Below are positions 1 to 7,024 of a DNA stretch of 18,838 bases, piece by piece. Position 1 is the stretch's first letter. Every line of letters starts with the position of its first letter. This DNA is from Bryobacterales bacterium (GTDB lineage: Bacteria; Acidobacteriota; Terriglobia; Bryobacterales; Bryobacteraceae): assembly GCA_003132865.1 (NCBI GenBank), contig PKYZ01000432.1, positions 292 through 19,129 on the forward strand, given 5' to 3'. Below the pieces are notes generated by a model. The model saw nothing but the letters and a program-made list of their open reading frames with translations. It searched no databases and was not told the DNA's origin. Made by a program: the position numbers and the translations under genes.

Positions 1-438
1 CATGTCCGCATCTTCCAGAACAGCGGCAAAGATCTAGACGTACTGGGCAGCACGCGCTTCGATTTTGCGTTTTCGTCGATTGTATTCCAGCATATTCCAA
101 GCCGCGAAGTTATCGAAAGTTACGTCCGCGCGGTGCGCGGCCGGCTGCGGCGGGGGCGATTGTTCAAGTTCCAGGTACAGGGTGGCGAGGCCTTGGACAA
201 TCCTCCGGACGATACCTGGCTCGGAGTTACTTTTTCCGAGCAGGAAGCGGGGGATATGGCGCTGCGCTGTGACTTCGAAATGCGTTATAGCTACGGCGCG
301 GGGACACAGTATTTCTGGTTATGGTACTTTAAGTCTAAGCATTTCTCGCAAGCCTGGCGGCAGCATCGAGAGTACAGGTTACGGGTGGCTTACAGGCGAT
401 GGCGGGGAGGGGTTGCCAGAGTATTGAAAAAGCAGTAG
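1..438 (+). CDS. SAM-dependent class I methyltransferase, C-terminal part (5' end outside window)
   Basis: The reading frame is open from the first base and ends with TAG at 436-438, so about 145 C-terminal residues are visible. The segment FDFAFSSIVFQHIPS followed by a helix and RLRRGRLFKFQVQGG matches the C-terminal half of a class I SAM methyltransferase of the Methyltransf_11/25 type: the acidic strand-4 motif, the 'FQHIP' strand and the 'G.lfkfQvQG' strand. The SAM-binding glycine motif would lie upstream of the window. The last 60 bases overlap the 3' end of the convergent gene ending at 379. The tail, rich in Arg, Trp and Tyr, is not recognisable. The methyl acceptor cannot be told. 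Family assignment is fairly safe; the substrate is unknown. Confidence 0.75.
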   Translation, partial: HVRIFQNSGKDLDVLGSTRFDFAFSSIVFQHIPSREVIESYVRAVRGRLRRGRLFKFQVQGGEALDNPPDDTWLGVTFSEQEAGDMALRCDFEMRYSYGAGTQYFWLWYFKSKHFSQAWRQHREYRLRVAYRRWRGGVARVLKKQ

Positions 439-657
439 GTTCAACCGGTCGCGCCCTTCTTTTGGCGCCGGCCGGGCCCAGTATCTCTTCATGCGCTCGG
501 CGACCACCTTGCGCTCCTCTTCAGGCATGGATTTGCGGCCGCGCCGCCGGGGCGCCGGGAGAGTACCGGTACTCTGGAACTGCTCCAGAGAAGCGATGAC
601 TTCGTTAAGCTTCTCCAGTTCGTTGCGTAAGTCCCGAATTGTCTTGTTCAGATCCAT
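379..657 (-). CDS. Small hypothetical protein, N-terminal coiled coil and basic 'RRGRKSM' motif
   Basis: A 92-residue protein. Residues 1-25 form an amphipathic coiled-coil heptad run (LNKTIRDLRNELEKLNEVI). A linker follows, then a strongly basic segment RRRGRKSMPEEERKVVAERM ending KRYWA. This architecture recurs in small uncharacterised proteins of Acidobacteriota. The basic stretch resembles an AT-hook-like or other nucleic-acid-contacting segment, but no function is established. ATG at 657 is preferred because the coiled coil begins there. A GTG at 684 in the same frame would add nine residues read from a dispersed repeat. No good ribosome-binding site is seen for either. After KRYWA the frame runs about 30 residues (Pro/Ser-rich end) into the opposite-strand methyltransferase gene, so the tail may be a recent extension. 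Confidence 0.6.
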   Translation of the reverse strand: MDLNKTIRDLRNELEKLNEVIASLEQFQSTGTLPAPRRRGRKSMPEEERKVVAERMKRYWARPAPKEGRDRLNLLLFQYSGNPSPPSPVSHP

Positions 658-682
658 TGCAACGCCGTGGATACCTTGTGAC

Positions 683-710
683 ACCGCTCCCTTACGGTCG
701 CGGCTCAGTT
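683..710 (+). repeat. Dispersed short repeat, copy 1
   Basis: Carries ACCGCTCCCTTACGG followed by TCGCGGCTCAGTT. The core reappears at 2455 and 12769 in the same orientation. It is seen directly by comparing the three sites. It lies just upstream of the small gene ending at 379. Confidence 0.6.
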
Positions 711-738
711 GTACTTCACGGTCCGCATGGCCCGGTTA

Positions 739-1776
739 TCAACGCTTCAGGAAAGGCCAGTGCGGGCCTAGATGCAGTTTATAGTGTACCGCGGCAAGAT
801 AGAGTAGCGCACTTAGGATAAGCAAAACAATAGCAAAAATTGTCGATACTTTCCGCCATGGGAACCGGCGGCCTTCGCGTTTTAGTACTAATAGGTAACC
901 GGCGAAGACGCCAACATAAAACAGCAGGCACATGGGCAGGGCAAACAGCAGCATGTTGAATGCGTCGGGGGTGGGGGTGACGATGGCGGCGATGATGAAG
1001 ATACCCAGGATCGCGTAGCGGCTGTGCTTCACCAGGAACGCCGGGCTGACGACGCGCAACAACGTCAGGAAGAAGATCAGGATGGGCATCTCGAAGACCA
1101 GCGCCACGCCGAGTGTCACGTTGACGAACAGGTCGAAGTATTCGCTGATGGAAATCATCGGATCGACGGAGTTTCCGATACCGATGCCTAGCAGGAACGT
1201 GAGGGCGAAACGGAAGGCCACAAAATACGCGAATGCGCCGCCTCCGATGAACAGACCCGCGGAGCAAAGTATGAATGGCGCGGCATAGCGGCGCTCGCGC
1301 TTGTAGAGCCCGGGAGAGATGAAAGCCCACACTTGATAGAGAATCCAGGGCGCGGCGATGAAGAGGGCGCACAGGAAAGGCAGCTTCACCCAGATGACGT
1401 TGAACTGCTCCATGGGGGTGATGGCCTTGAGAGTGGGCGGCTTGATTCCCAGGGCGGTCAAGGCTTCGATGGCGGGGGCGGCGATGAGGCGCCAAAGTGG
1501 GTTGCAAAATGAGAAGCTGACGAGGACGGCGATAAGCACGCCGAAAACCATCTTGACGATGCGCGAGCGCAACTCCTGGAGGTGCTCGAGGAAGGACATG
1601 CGGAGCATGCCTTCTTCGCCGTCGCCAGGGGGATCCGGGGGATCGGGCGGCGGCGTGCGTCCCCCTGCGCCGCCCCCTATGCCGCGGGTAACGGTCACGG
1701 CGGTGACCGCTAAGGGCGGAGGCGTTACTTCCCCTTTTGGAGTCTGCGCTCCCTTGTCATCTTCACGTGAAGCCAT
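739..1776 (-). CDS. tatC: Sec-independent protein translocase subunit TatC
   Basis: TatC is the multispanning receptor of the twin-arginine translocase in the cytoplasmic membrane; it binds Tat signal peptides of folded proteins. The conserved core begins near residue 60 with MSFLEHLQELRSRI, carrying the signature Glu-His of the cytoplasmic N terminus. APWILYQVWAFISPGLYKRER and FEMPILIFF follow, both family hallmarks, with the usual six membrane spans. The protein is 345 residues, longer than the usual 240-280. Residues 1-56 are an unusual Thr/Gly/Pro-rich extension (TPPPDPPDPPGDGEEG), and after the core an extra hydrophobic span (FAIVLLILSALLYLAAV) precedes the C terminus. The start at 1776 lies 10 bases after the tatA stop and keeps the operon compact. 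An internal ATG at 1608 would give a conventional length, so the extension depends on start choice. Confidence 0.95.
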   Translation of the reverse strand: MASREDDKGAQTPKGEVTPPPLAVTAVTVTRGIGGGAGGRTPPPDPPDPPGDGEEGMLRMSFLEHLQELRSRIVKMVFGVLIAVLVSFSFCNPLWRLIAAPAIEALTALGIKPPTLKAITPMEQFNVIWVKLPFLCALFIAAPWILYQVWAFISPGLYKRERRYAAPFILCSAGLFIGGGAFAYFVAFRFALTFLLGIGIGNSVDPMISISEYFDLFVNVTLGVALVFEMPILIFFLTLLRVVSPAFLVKHSRYAILGIFIIAAIVTPTPDAFNMLLFALPMCLLFYVGVFAGYLLVLKREGRRFPWRKVSTIFAIVLLILSALLYLAAVHYKLHLGPHWPFLKR

Positions 1777-1786
1777 TTATTGAGAG

Positions 1787-2350
1787 CTATACGTTGTGCT
1801 CAGCGTGCTCAGTCGGCGATGAACCGTTGGCCGCGGGCTGCGCTTCGAGTTCCTTCTGCAAACTCCAAGGCGGCGGTTCGCCGTCCGCCAGTGGCGCGGG
1901 GCCCTGCGGAACAGCGGCGATTTCCGTGGCGTTTTCCATCCGATGGGCGATAGCGCCCTGCGGCGTAACGGTCGATAAAGACTCAGCGCCCTCAGTTGCG
2001 GATGCACTGATAGTGGAAGTGTTGGTTACGGTGGACTCCTGCGGCTCCGTCGTGGATGAACCGTACGGCTCGCCGTAGGTTCCCGCGTCGCTTGAAGAAT
2101 AATCGTAGTTGTAGTTATCGTACTGGTGACCAGTCTGATAGCCGGCGCCGATTTCCTTTTGCGATTCAGTTTCCCGTTCCAGGTTTTGCATTTCACGATC
2201 AAAGGTGGCTTTCAGTTCGCTCTGCGCGCGGCGGAACTCGGCGAGCGCCTTCCCCAACGTTCTGCCCAACTCGGGCAGTTTCTTGGGACCGAAGAGCACC
2301 AGCGCGAGCAGAAAGATGAAGACCATCTCCTGTACACCTACGGGACCCAT
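1787..2350 (-). CDS. tatA: Twin-arginine translocase subunit TatA/TatB family
   Basis: TatA-family proteins have one N-terminal membrane helix, a hinge and an amphipathic helix, and polymerise to form the translocation path. Here residues 8-20 are the hydrophobic helix (EMVFIFLLALVLFGPKK). FGPKKLPELGRTLGKAL is the hallmark hinge and amphipathic helix, continuing through EFRRAQSELKATFD. The protein is 187 residues, longer than most TatA. From about residue 70 the tail is low-complexity: Tyr/Asn/Ser/Gly-rich (YDNYNYDYSSS), then Ser/Thr/Pro-rich. Length and the Glu-rich helix leave open a TatB-like role; no other TatA/B gene is in view, so it may serve both. GGAGGA sits nine bases before the ATG. 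It is followed 10 bases later by tatC, forming a two-gene operon. Confidence 0.92.
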   Translation of the reverse strand: MGPVGVQEMVFIFLLALVLFGPKKLPELGRTLGKALAEFRRAQSELKATFDREMQNLERETESQKEIGAGYQTGHQYDNYNYDYSSSDAGTYGEPYGSSTTEPQESTVTNTSTISASATEGAESLSTVTPQGAIAHRMENATEIAAVPQGPAPLADGEPPPWSLQKELEAQPAANGSSPTEHAEHNV

Positions 2351-2382
2351 CTGGCTGCTTCCTCCATTCGAACTTCATCATC

Positions 2383-2388
2383 ATGATA
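2383..2388 (-). promoter_or_regulatory. Possible -10 element for tatAC
   Basis: On the minus strand TATCAT (one mismatch to TATAAT) lies about 33 bases before the tatA start. No matching -35 is found; that position is occupied by a C-run (G-run on the plus strand). Low confidence. Confidence 0.3.
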
Positions 2389-2394
2389 TCACGC

Positions 2395-2415
2395 GGGCTG
2401 GGGCGGGGGCGGGGG
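2395..2415 (+). other. Potential G-quadruplex tract
   Basis: Four G-runs of 3, 4, 5 and 5 bases separated by loops of 2, 1 and 1 bases on the plus strand, at 2395-2397, 2400-2403, 2405-2409 and 2411-2415. It lies 45-65 bases upstream of the tatA start, on the template strand for tatA. Confidence 0.5.
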
Positions 2416-2454
2416 TGGTGCGGTGCTCAGCCGTTTTGGGGATTTCTGAGGGAA

Positions 2455-2480
2455 ACCGCTCCCTGACGGTCGCGGCTCGG
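2455..2480 (+). repeat. Dispersed short repeat, copy 2
   Basis: ACCGCTCCCTGACGG plus TCGCGGCTCGG. It differs from copy 1 by one base over the first 24 bases. It sits exactly where similarity of the DUF3303 remnant to its family stops. Confidence 0.65.
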
Positions 2481-2648
2481 CAACAGCCGCGAGCAGCCGG
2501 CGGTCATGGGTCTCCATCACCCGATAGCAGCGCTCGAACTTCGCAACCAAGCCCTCGAGAGCCGCCACGGCGTCCTTGTTCTTGAAGCGCTCCACCACCA
2601 TGTACAGCGCGCGCGACATTGGGAATCTCCGCTGTCTTGAGCTATGCC

Positions 2649-4045
2649 CTACAGAGTACCATCACCCTGGCTGGATTCCGCCTGGGTCGCCGGCGCGGAT
2701 CTCGCCGAAGCCAGGCATCGTTGGATCGCCGCTATGGCACGGTCCACATCGGCTTCAGAAGTTTGCCAATTCAAGACGCTCACCCGCATCGCGCGGGCGC
2801 CCACGCCAGCTCGTCCCCATAAAGAAGGCCTCACCGCTGTCCAGAACTCGCCGAATGATGGAATCGGTGAAGTGGTCATGGTCCTCTTCGTGGGCTCCCG
2901 GCCGGGGATCGAGGAAGCGCACCAGCCCCTGATTGATGCGAGACTGCCAAAGCACCTCCGACCCATCCAATCGCCCGATTCCTTCCACAAGCGTTCTCGC
3001 GTGCTCGCAACAACGGTCGATCATTCCCGCAATGCCAAGGCGGCCCAGTTGCCGGATGGCAGCGTAAGTGGCAAAGCCTCGGCCCCGCCGACATGTCCGC
3101 CCGGTGCGCCTCCGGCCGGATCACGAACGCATACCCGGAGTCATAAGGAACGTTGAGCCATTTGTGGCCATCGGTAGCCCAGGAGTCGGCCTCCGCAACG
3201 CCATCTAGAAAGTGCCTATAACGAGGACTGCCGGCAGCCCAGAGTCCGAATGCGCCATCCACGTGCACCCAAGAGCCGTGCCGCTTGGCCACGGGGATCA
3301 CCGCGCGGTAGTCGTCGAAAGATCCCGAATTGATGTCTCCGGCCTGCAGAACGACAATCGTGGCCGCAACCGGCGCAGCCATAAGAGCGGCGCTGAGCAC
3401 CGCTGGCGTAATCCGCGCGTTGTCGTCCAATTCGAGATCGACCACGTTGGCTTCGCCGATCCCCAGCAGGCGAATCGCGCGCTCCACAGAGCCGTGCCGG
3501 TTCGAAGCCAAAACCCGGATAGGCGGCGCACCGCAGAGTCCGTTCCGTTCGACATCCCAGCCTCTCTCTTGTAAGAGTGCGTGCCTTGCGGCCGCCAGGC
3601 AGGTGGCATGCGCCATTTGGCATCCACTCACGAAAGCAAACGAAGCCGAGGCCGGAATTCCCAGCAGATCTTTCAGCCATTCGCCTGCAATTTCCTCCGC
3701 TACCGCAGCCGAAGGGCCAGATGCATATAAGGCCGCATTCTGATCCCATGCCGAGGTCAGCCAGTCCGCCGCCAGTGCCGCCGGCAGGGAGCCGCCGATC
3801 ACCCATGCAAAGAATCGTCCGCCTGCGCTCCCAACTATCCCGCCCTGCGTGTCGCGGACCAGATCGCGGACCACCTCCTGCGGATCGAGGCCGTGATCGT
3901 TAAGAGGTTTCGCCAGTCTGCTCCGCAGCTCGGATAAGCCGGCGGTGGCGGCAACGGGTCGATTTCCCAGATTCTCCAAGTGGGCCAAAGGGGATTGACA
4001 GGCAACCTGCAGGGCGGCCTGGAATGAAGAGGAGTTGTGATTCAT
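2649..4045 (-). pseudogene. PLP-dependent group II decarboxylase/aminotransferase, broken by two frame changes
   Basis: The gene belongs to the pyridoxal-dependent decarboxylase family (glutamate/aromatic-L-amino-acid decarboxylase fold type I). The first frame holds most of the protein: SGCQMAHATCLAAARHALL, the cofactor Asp in HVDGAFGLWAAG (residues 261-272), and the Schiff-base Lys in DGHKWLNVPYDSGYAFV (Lys 295). After RPEAHRADMS (near 3090) similarity continues in another frame as RRGRGFATYAAIRQLGRLGI and on to AFFMGTSWRGR. Near 2793-2800 it moves to the third frame as AMRVSVLNWQTSEADVDRAIAAI, ending at 2649. The second change is explained by one extra base in a short G/C run. At the first, about 25 residues normally present also seem missing, suggesting a small deletion. 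Total length (about 465 codons) is near the family norm. It is either a recent pseudogene or contains assembly errors. Confidence 0.75.
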
Positions 4046-4113
4046 CGAGTCGAGTATAGGGAATTTGCCTCGCGCGGCGCCATCCGATTCTTGTTATCGA
4101 ATCGAGACCGCCG

Positions 4114-5142
4114 TCAGAGCAGCAGTGGAACGAGAATTATCAAGACCAGCAGCACGACCAGCAGCCAGGATGCGCGATTGCCGAAGTTGATGGTGTAACC
4201 GACGCCGAATCGTTTCTCCACCAGCAGCGCCGGATCGTTCGGATTGTAGTAGATCTGGCCCAGTTTCCAACACTCATCCGGCGTGCCATCGCTGCCGCTG
4301 CCGGACTCCTGGCAGATGCGGACGATGGGCCAGATAAAGGCCGCCGTGACCGCCAGGATCGCGGCCACCATGAGCCACGCGGGTATGACCAGCGAATCGC
4401 CGCCCGACAGATACGGGTTCAGCGCCAGAACGGCGAAGAGCGCGGCGAGGGTCCAGCCCATCGCCACGATCAGGCGGAGGTTGGCGCGGCGGAAGCGCGC
4501 CGTCCAGTCCGCCGTTTCGGCCATCCGCGCGCGGGGAGACGCGGACACGATGAGGAAGCCCAGCAACTGCACCAAGGCGATCGCCAGGACGCCCGCCAGC
4601 AGCGGACCATCCACGCTGCGCCAGGTGCGTTCGGCCCATTGGTCGGGAGTTCCGTTGAGCCCCCAGTGCACCGGAAACCGGCGGGGCAAGCGTTGCCAGT
4701 TCGCTTGCAGGAAAATGGCGGCCGCGGCCAGCATGGCGTATGGAACGATAATGCCGACGGCTCCTCCCGGCAGATGTTCAGACGCAGCGGCGAGCGAAGC
4801 GGCGCGGGTTCCCGCCGGATGCCGTGCGTACGGCCTGGTGCGGTTGCGCCCGCGGGCGAACGCGATGACCGCGCCGAGAGTTTGCAGAAGCGGGCCAGCC
4901 GCGAGCGTCCAATTGGCTTCCCTGCGAACTCCGGCCCACAAGAGAACTGACACGACCAGCGAGAGGGTCCACATCTCGATGCGATACTGGCGCAATACCC
5001 GCAGGGCTTCCGGCGTGTTGCGGAAATCCGGCGCCACGGTGACTCCAAACCAGAGGCTGCTGCGCCGCCACAAGGGCAGCCAGTGCAGCAGCACGGCGAT
5101 CAGCAAGACGCAAACGAACATCGCGATCGAATCGGCGTTCAT
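4114..5142 (-). CDS. DUF1648/DUF5808 domain polytopic membrane protein
   Basis: A 342-residue integral membrane protein with about seven or eight hydrophobic segments. The first is at residues 6-24 and the last is the C-terminal LLVVLLVLIILVPLLL. Residues around 150-185 (LPRRFPVHWGLNGTPDQWAERTW) carry the DUF1648 signature 'P.hwg..G.pd.w..k'. Near the C terminus, WKLGQIYYNPNDPALLVEKRFGVGYTINFGNRASW matches DUF5808. DUF1648 occurs in SdpI-like immunity/sensor proteins of Gram-positives, but no role is shown for this longer version. The ATG at 5142 overlaps the TGA of the GntR gene as ATGA, so it is translationally coupled to that regulator and presumably controlled by it. Pairing of YtrA-type regulators with DUF1648 proteins is common. 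A role in envelope stress is a guess. Confidence 0.8.
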   Translation of the reverse strand: MNADSIAMFVCVLLIAVLLHWLPLWRRSSLWFGVTVAPDFRNTPEALRVLRQYRIEMWTLSLVVSVLLWAGVRREANWTLAAGPLLQTLGAVIAFARGRNRTRPYARHPAGTRAASLAAASEHLPGGAVGIIVPYAMLAAAAIFLQANWQRLPRRFPVHWGLNGTPDQWAERTWRSVDGPLLAGVLAIALVQLLGFLIVSASPRARMAETADWTARFRRANLRLIVAMGWTLAALFAVLALNPYLSGGDSLVIPAWLMVAAILAVTAAFIWPIVRICQESGSGSDGTPDECWKLGQIYYNPNDPALLVEKRFGVGYTINFGNRASWLLVVLLVLIILVPLLL

Positions 5143-5531
5143 GACTTTACAGCCTCCATCAGCGACGCCAGTTCGCGGGCGACGGTCGCCGGCGATAGCC
5201 CTTGCGCGCGCATCTCCGCGACCAGTTGCCGCAGCCGCCGGCGGAAGATGGCTAGCGTCTCTTCATCCGGGCGGGGCGCCCGCCGTTTGCGCACGCGAAC
5301 TCCACGCCCATGGGAGATTTCGAGCCAGCCCTCCTCGGCGAGCGTCCGGTATGCGTCGGCGACCGTGTTGAAGTGCACGCCCAGATCGATGGCCAGGCGG
5401 CGCACGGACGGCAGCGTGTCGTCCGGCGCCACCACGCCGTCCACCAGCAGCGTGCGAAGCTGGTCCACGATCTGCCGGTTCACCGGCGCGGTGGAGTCCA
5501 GATCGATGCGGATTTGAGCGGCGTTCGTCAC
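5139..5531 (-). CDS. GntR-family (YtrA-type) transcriptional regulator
   Basis: A 130-residue protein with an N-terminal winged helix: PVNRQIVDQLRTLLVDGVV, LPSVRRLAIDLGVHFNTVADAYRTLAEEGWL and EISHGRGVRVRKR (residues 16-83). The C-terminal stretch of only about 45 residues is too short for a ligand-binding domain. This is the size and shape of the YtrA subfamily, which usually represses its own operon. The GTG at 5531 is chosen as the only in-frame start near the domain; there is no clear ribosome-binding site. A consensus-like promoter and perfect dyad lie directly upstream, and the downstream membrane protein gene overlaps by four bases. Autorepression of a two-gene operon is inferred from this layout. 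Confidence 0.9.
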   Translation of the reverse strand: MTNAAQIRIDLDSTAPVNRQIVDQLRTLLVDGVVAPDDTLPSVRRLAIDLGVHFNTVADAYRTLAEEGWLEISHGRGVRVRKRRAPRPDEETLAIFRRRLRQLVAEMRAQGLSPATVARELASLMEAVKS

Positions 5532-5544
5532 GGTTGGGTCACTG

Positions 5545-5573
5545 TTTACTGTATATAGACAGTATACAGTAAA
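5545..5573. promoter_or_regulatory. Inverted-repeat operator of the GntR operon
   Basis: Perfect 11-bp arms TTTACTGTATA (5545-5555) and TATACAGTAAA (5563-5573) around a 7-base centre. It is AT-rich against a GC-rich background and covers the -10 and presumed start of transcription, 14 bases before the GTG start. Size and position fit a YtrA-type GntR dimer site. Confidence 0.8.
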
Positions 5574-5588
5574 AGGAGCCTTTGTCAA
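5561..5588 (-). promoter_or_regulatory. Sigma-70-type promoter of the GntR operon
   Basis: On the minus strand a perfect -35 TTGACA (5588-5583), a 16-base spacer and -10 TATACT (5566-5561, one mismatch). The -35 overlaps the stop codon of the RACo gene. The predicted transcript start is near 5554, inside the dyad, leaving a leader of about 20 bases. Confidence 0.75.
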
Positions 5589-7024
5589 GATTGGAAGGTG
5601 CTGCTGGTGCTGCTGGCGAGCGCCATCATTTCGGCGAAGAGATATTGGAAATCGGGGTCTCGGGCGAGCTCGACATGCCGCGACAGCGCCGCAATCTTCC
5701 GCAATCGCGCTTGGCGCGTGGAGGGTGCCAGCAGCAGCATGCGCGCGCCGCGCAGCGCGCTGTTGCCCACCGGCTCCACAGGCAGGTCCGCGGGCAGCAG
5801 TCCGATGGCGCGCGCGCTCGCCTGGCGGATGTAATTGCCGAACGCGCCCGCCAGGCAGAGCTTGTCGACGCCTCCGCCGGCGAGCATGCGCAGGCCCGCC
5901 GCCATGGCGCCCTTGGCCAGTTGCAGCTCGCGGATGTCGCTCTGCGTCAGTGCGACGCCGTCGGCCAGCGGCAAGCGTTTGTCCGCGTTGGTCAGACGGC
6001 CGTTGGCGGCGATCAGGCCCAGTTCGAGGCCGCAAGCCGCCGCGTCCACGAGCCCGCTGCCGCAGACGCCGCGCGCCGCGACGCCGCCGATAACGTGGCA
6101 GGCGAGCCCACCGTCGCGAACGTGCACACTGTCGATGGCGCCCGTGCCCGCCCGCATCCCCGCCCCAATGCGCCCGCCTTCAAACGCCGGGCCGGCCGCC
6201 GTCGACGCACACACAATCCCTTGCGCCGACCCCACCACCACTTCGCCGTTCGTGCCGATGTCGAAGAGCGCGCGGGGCTGCGCATGCTCGTCCAGGCGCG
6301 TGGCTACGATGCCGCAGAGAAGATCGCTGCCGACGAATCCGCCCAGGCAGGGCAGGAATTCGGCCGGCCCTGGCCATCCCAAGTCCGAGCTCCCGAAGCG
6401 GTAGCCGCCCAGCGTGGGCGAGACGAACGGCGCGTGAGTCAGCGGCTTCACATCCAGGCCGCAGAAGAGATGGTGCATCGCGGTATTGCCCGCCACCAGC
6501 ACCTCGCGGAGTGGCTCGCCGCCCAGCATCCGCCCCAGCTCTTCGCGGATGAGGCGGCCCAGTTCGCCCGGCCGGTGCAGGTCGTATTCGAGGCGGGTCA
6601 TCACGTCGGCCCCGTAACGCGCCTGCGGGTTGAGCGCGGTCTCCACGCGCAGGACTTCGCCGCTCGAGAGATCCACCACCTGGACCACAAGCGTGGTTGT
6701 GCCCAAGTCGATCGCCGCGCCCCGCCCCGCGCGCGGCTCGATGGGCACGGACACTTCGTCCGAGAGCACGCGCAGCGACCACTGCTCCACTTCGACCACC
6801 ACGCGTCCCGCCGCCGACGCGCAGCAGGCCAGACGCCAGCCGTCGCGGATCTCTTCCTCGCTGAGCGCGTCCCGCATCGCCGCGGTGACCGGCACCTCAC
6901 CTTCCAGCACACGCACCTTGCAGCCGCCGCAGGCGCTCTCGCCGCCGCAGGGGAATTCGACGCCCGCCGCAAAGAGTCGATCGGCCAGCGTCTGGCGCGC
7001 GCGGGGATGGAGTTCGAGCCTCAC
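5585..7024 (-). CDS. RACo-type reductive activator of corrinoid proteins ([2Fe-2S] ferredoxin + ASKHA domain, DUF4445)
   Basis: This family uses a ferredoxin domain and an ATP-hydrolysing ASKHA domain to re-reduce corrinoid proteins that have slipped to inactive Co(II). In this 479-residue form the N-terminal domain shows FPCGGESACGGC (Cys 26, 32, 35) and the fourth ligand in RLACCA (Cys 67), the plant-type CX5CX2C...C pattern. The ASKHA part begins AAIDLGTTTLVVQVVD, then ALNPQARYGADVMTRL, LVAGNTAMHHL, ALFDIGTNGEVVVG, AGPAFEGG and LAGAFGNYI, all family landmarks. The GTG at 7024 overlaps the TGA of the upstream URO-D-fold gene as GTGA, so the two are coupled. An in-frame ATG at 7135 lies inside that gene and is rejected. 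The context, with a corrinoid protein gene 3.7 kb away, supports the role. Partner specificity is inferred. Confidence 0.9.
   Translation of the reverse strand: MRLELHPRARQTLADRLFAAGVEFPCGGESACGGCKVRVLEGEVPVTAAMRDALSEEEIRDGWRLACCASAAGRVVVEVEQWSLRVLSDEVSVPIEPRAGRGAAIDLGTTTLVVQVVDLSSGEVLRVETALNPQARYGADVMTRLEYDLHRPGELGRLIREELGRMLGGEPLREVLVAGNTAMHHLFCGLDVKPLTHAPFVSPTLGGYRFGSSDLGWPGPAEFLPCLGGFVGSDLLCGIVATRLDEHAQPRALFDIGTNGEVVVGSAQGIVCASTAAGPAFEGGRIGAGMRAGTGAIDSVHVRDGGLACHVIGGVAARGVCGSGLVDAAACGLELGLIAANGRLTNADKRLPLADGVALTQSDIRELQLAKGAMAAGLRMLAGGGVDKLCLAGAFGNYIRQASARAIGLLPADLPVEPVGNSALRGARMLLLAPSTRQARLRKIAALSRHVELARDPDFQYLFAEMMALASSTSSTFQS

Larger units (their letters stand above)
2389..2619 (-). 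pseudogene. Decayed DUF3303-family gene
   Basis: The 76-residue frame starts MSRALYMVVERFKNKDAV, the characteristic start of DUF3303 proteins, with GGAG seven bases before the ATG. It then jumps to LEGLVAKFERCYRVMETHDRRLL, which is the family's middle segment. From knowledge of the family, about 15-20 residues that normally separate these blocks (the 'YRRFRERGR...' stretch) and the 'SWV' strand are missing. The usual C terminus (the '..EW...W.DLVDFEVYPV' part) is also absent. Instead, right after DRRLLAAV the frame runs into copy 2 of the dispersed repeat and a poly-Pro tail encoded by a G-run. The gene looks deleted internally and truncated by the repeat. It could still be translated, but is unlikely to fold as the family does. 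Confidence 0.65.
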
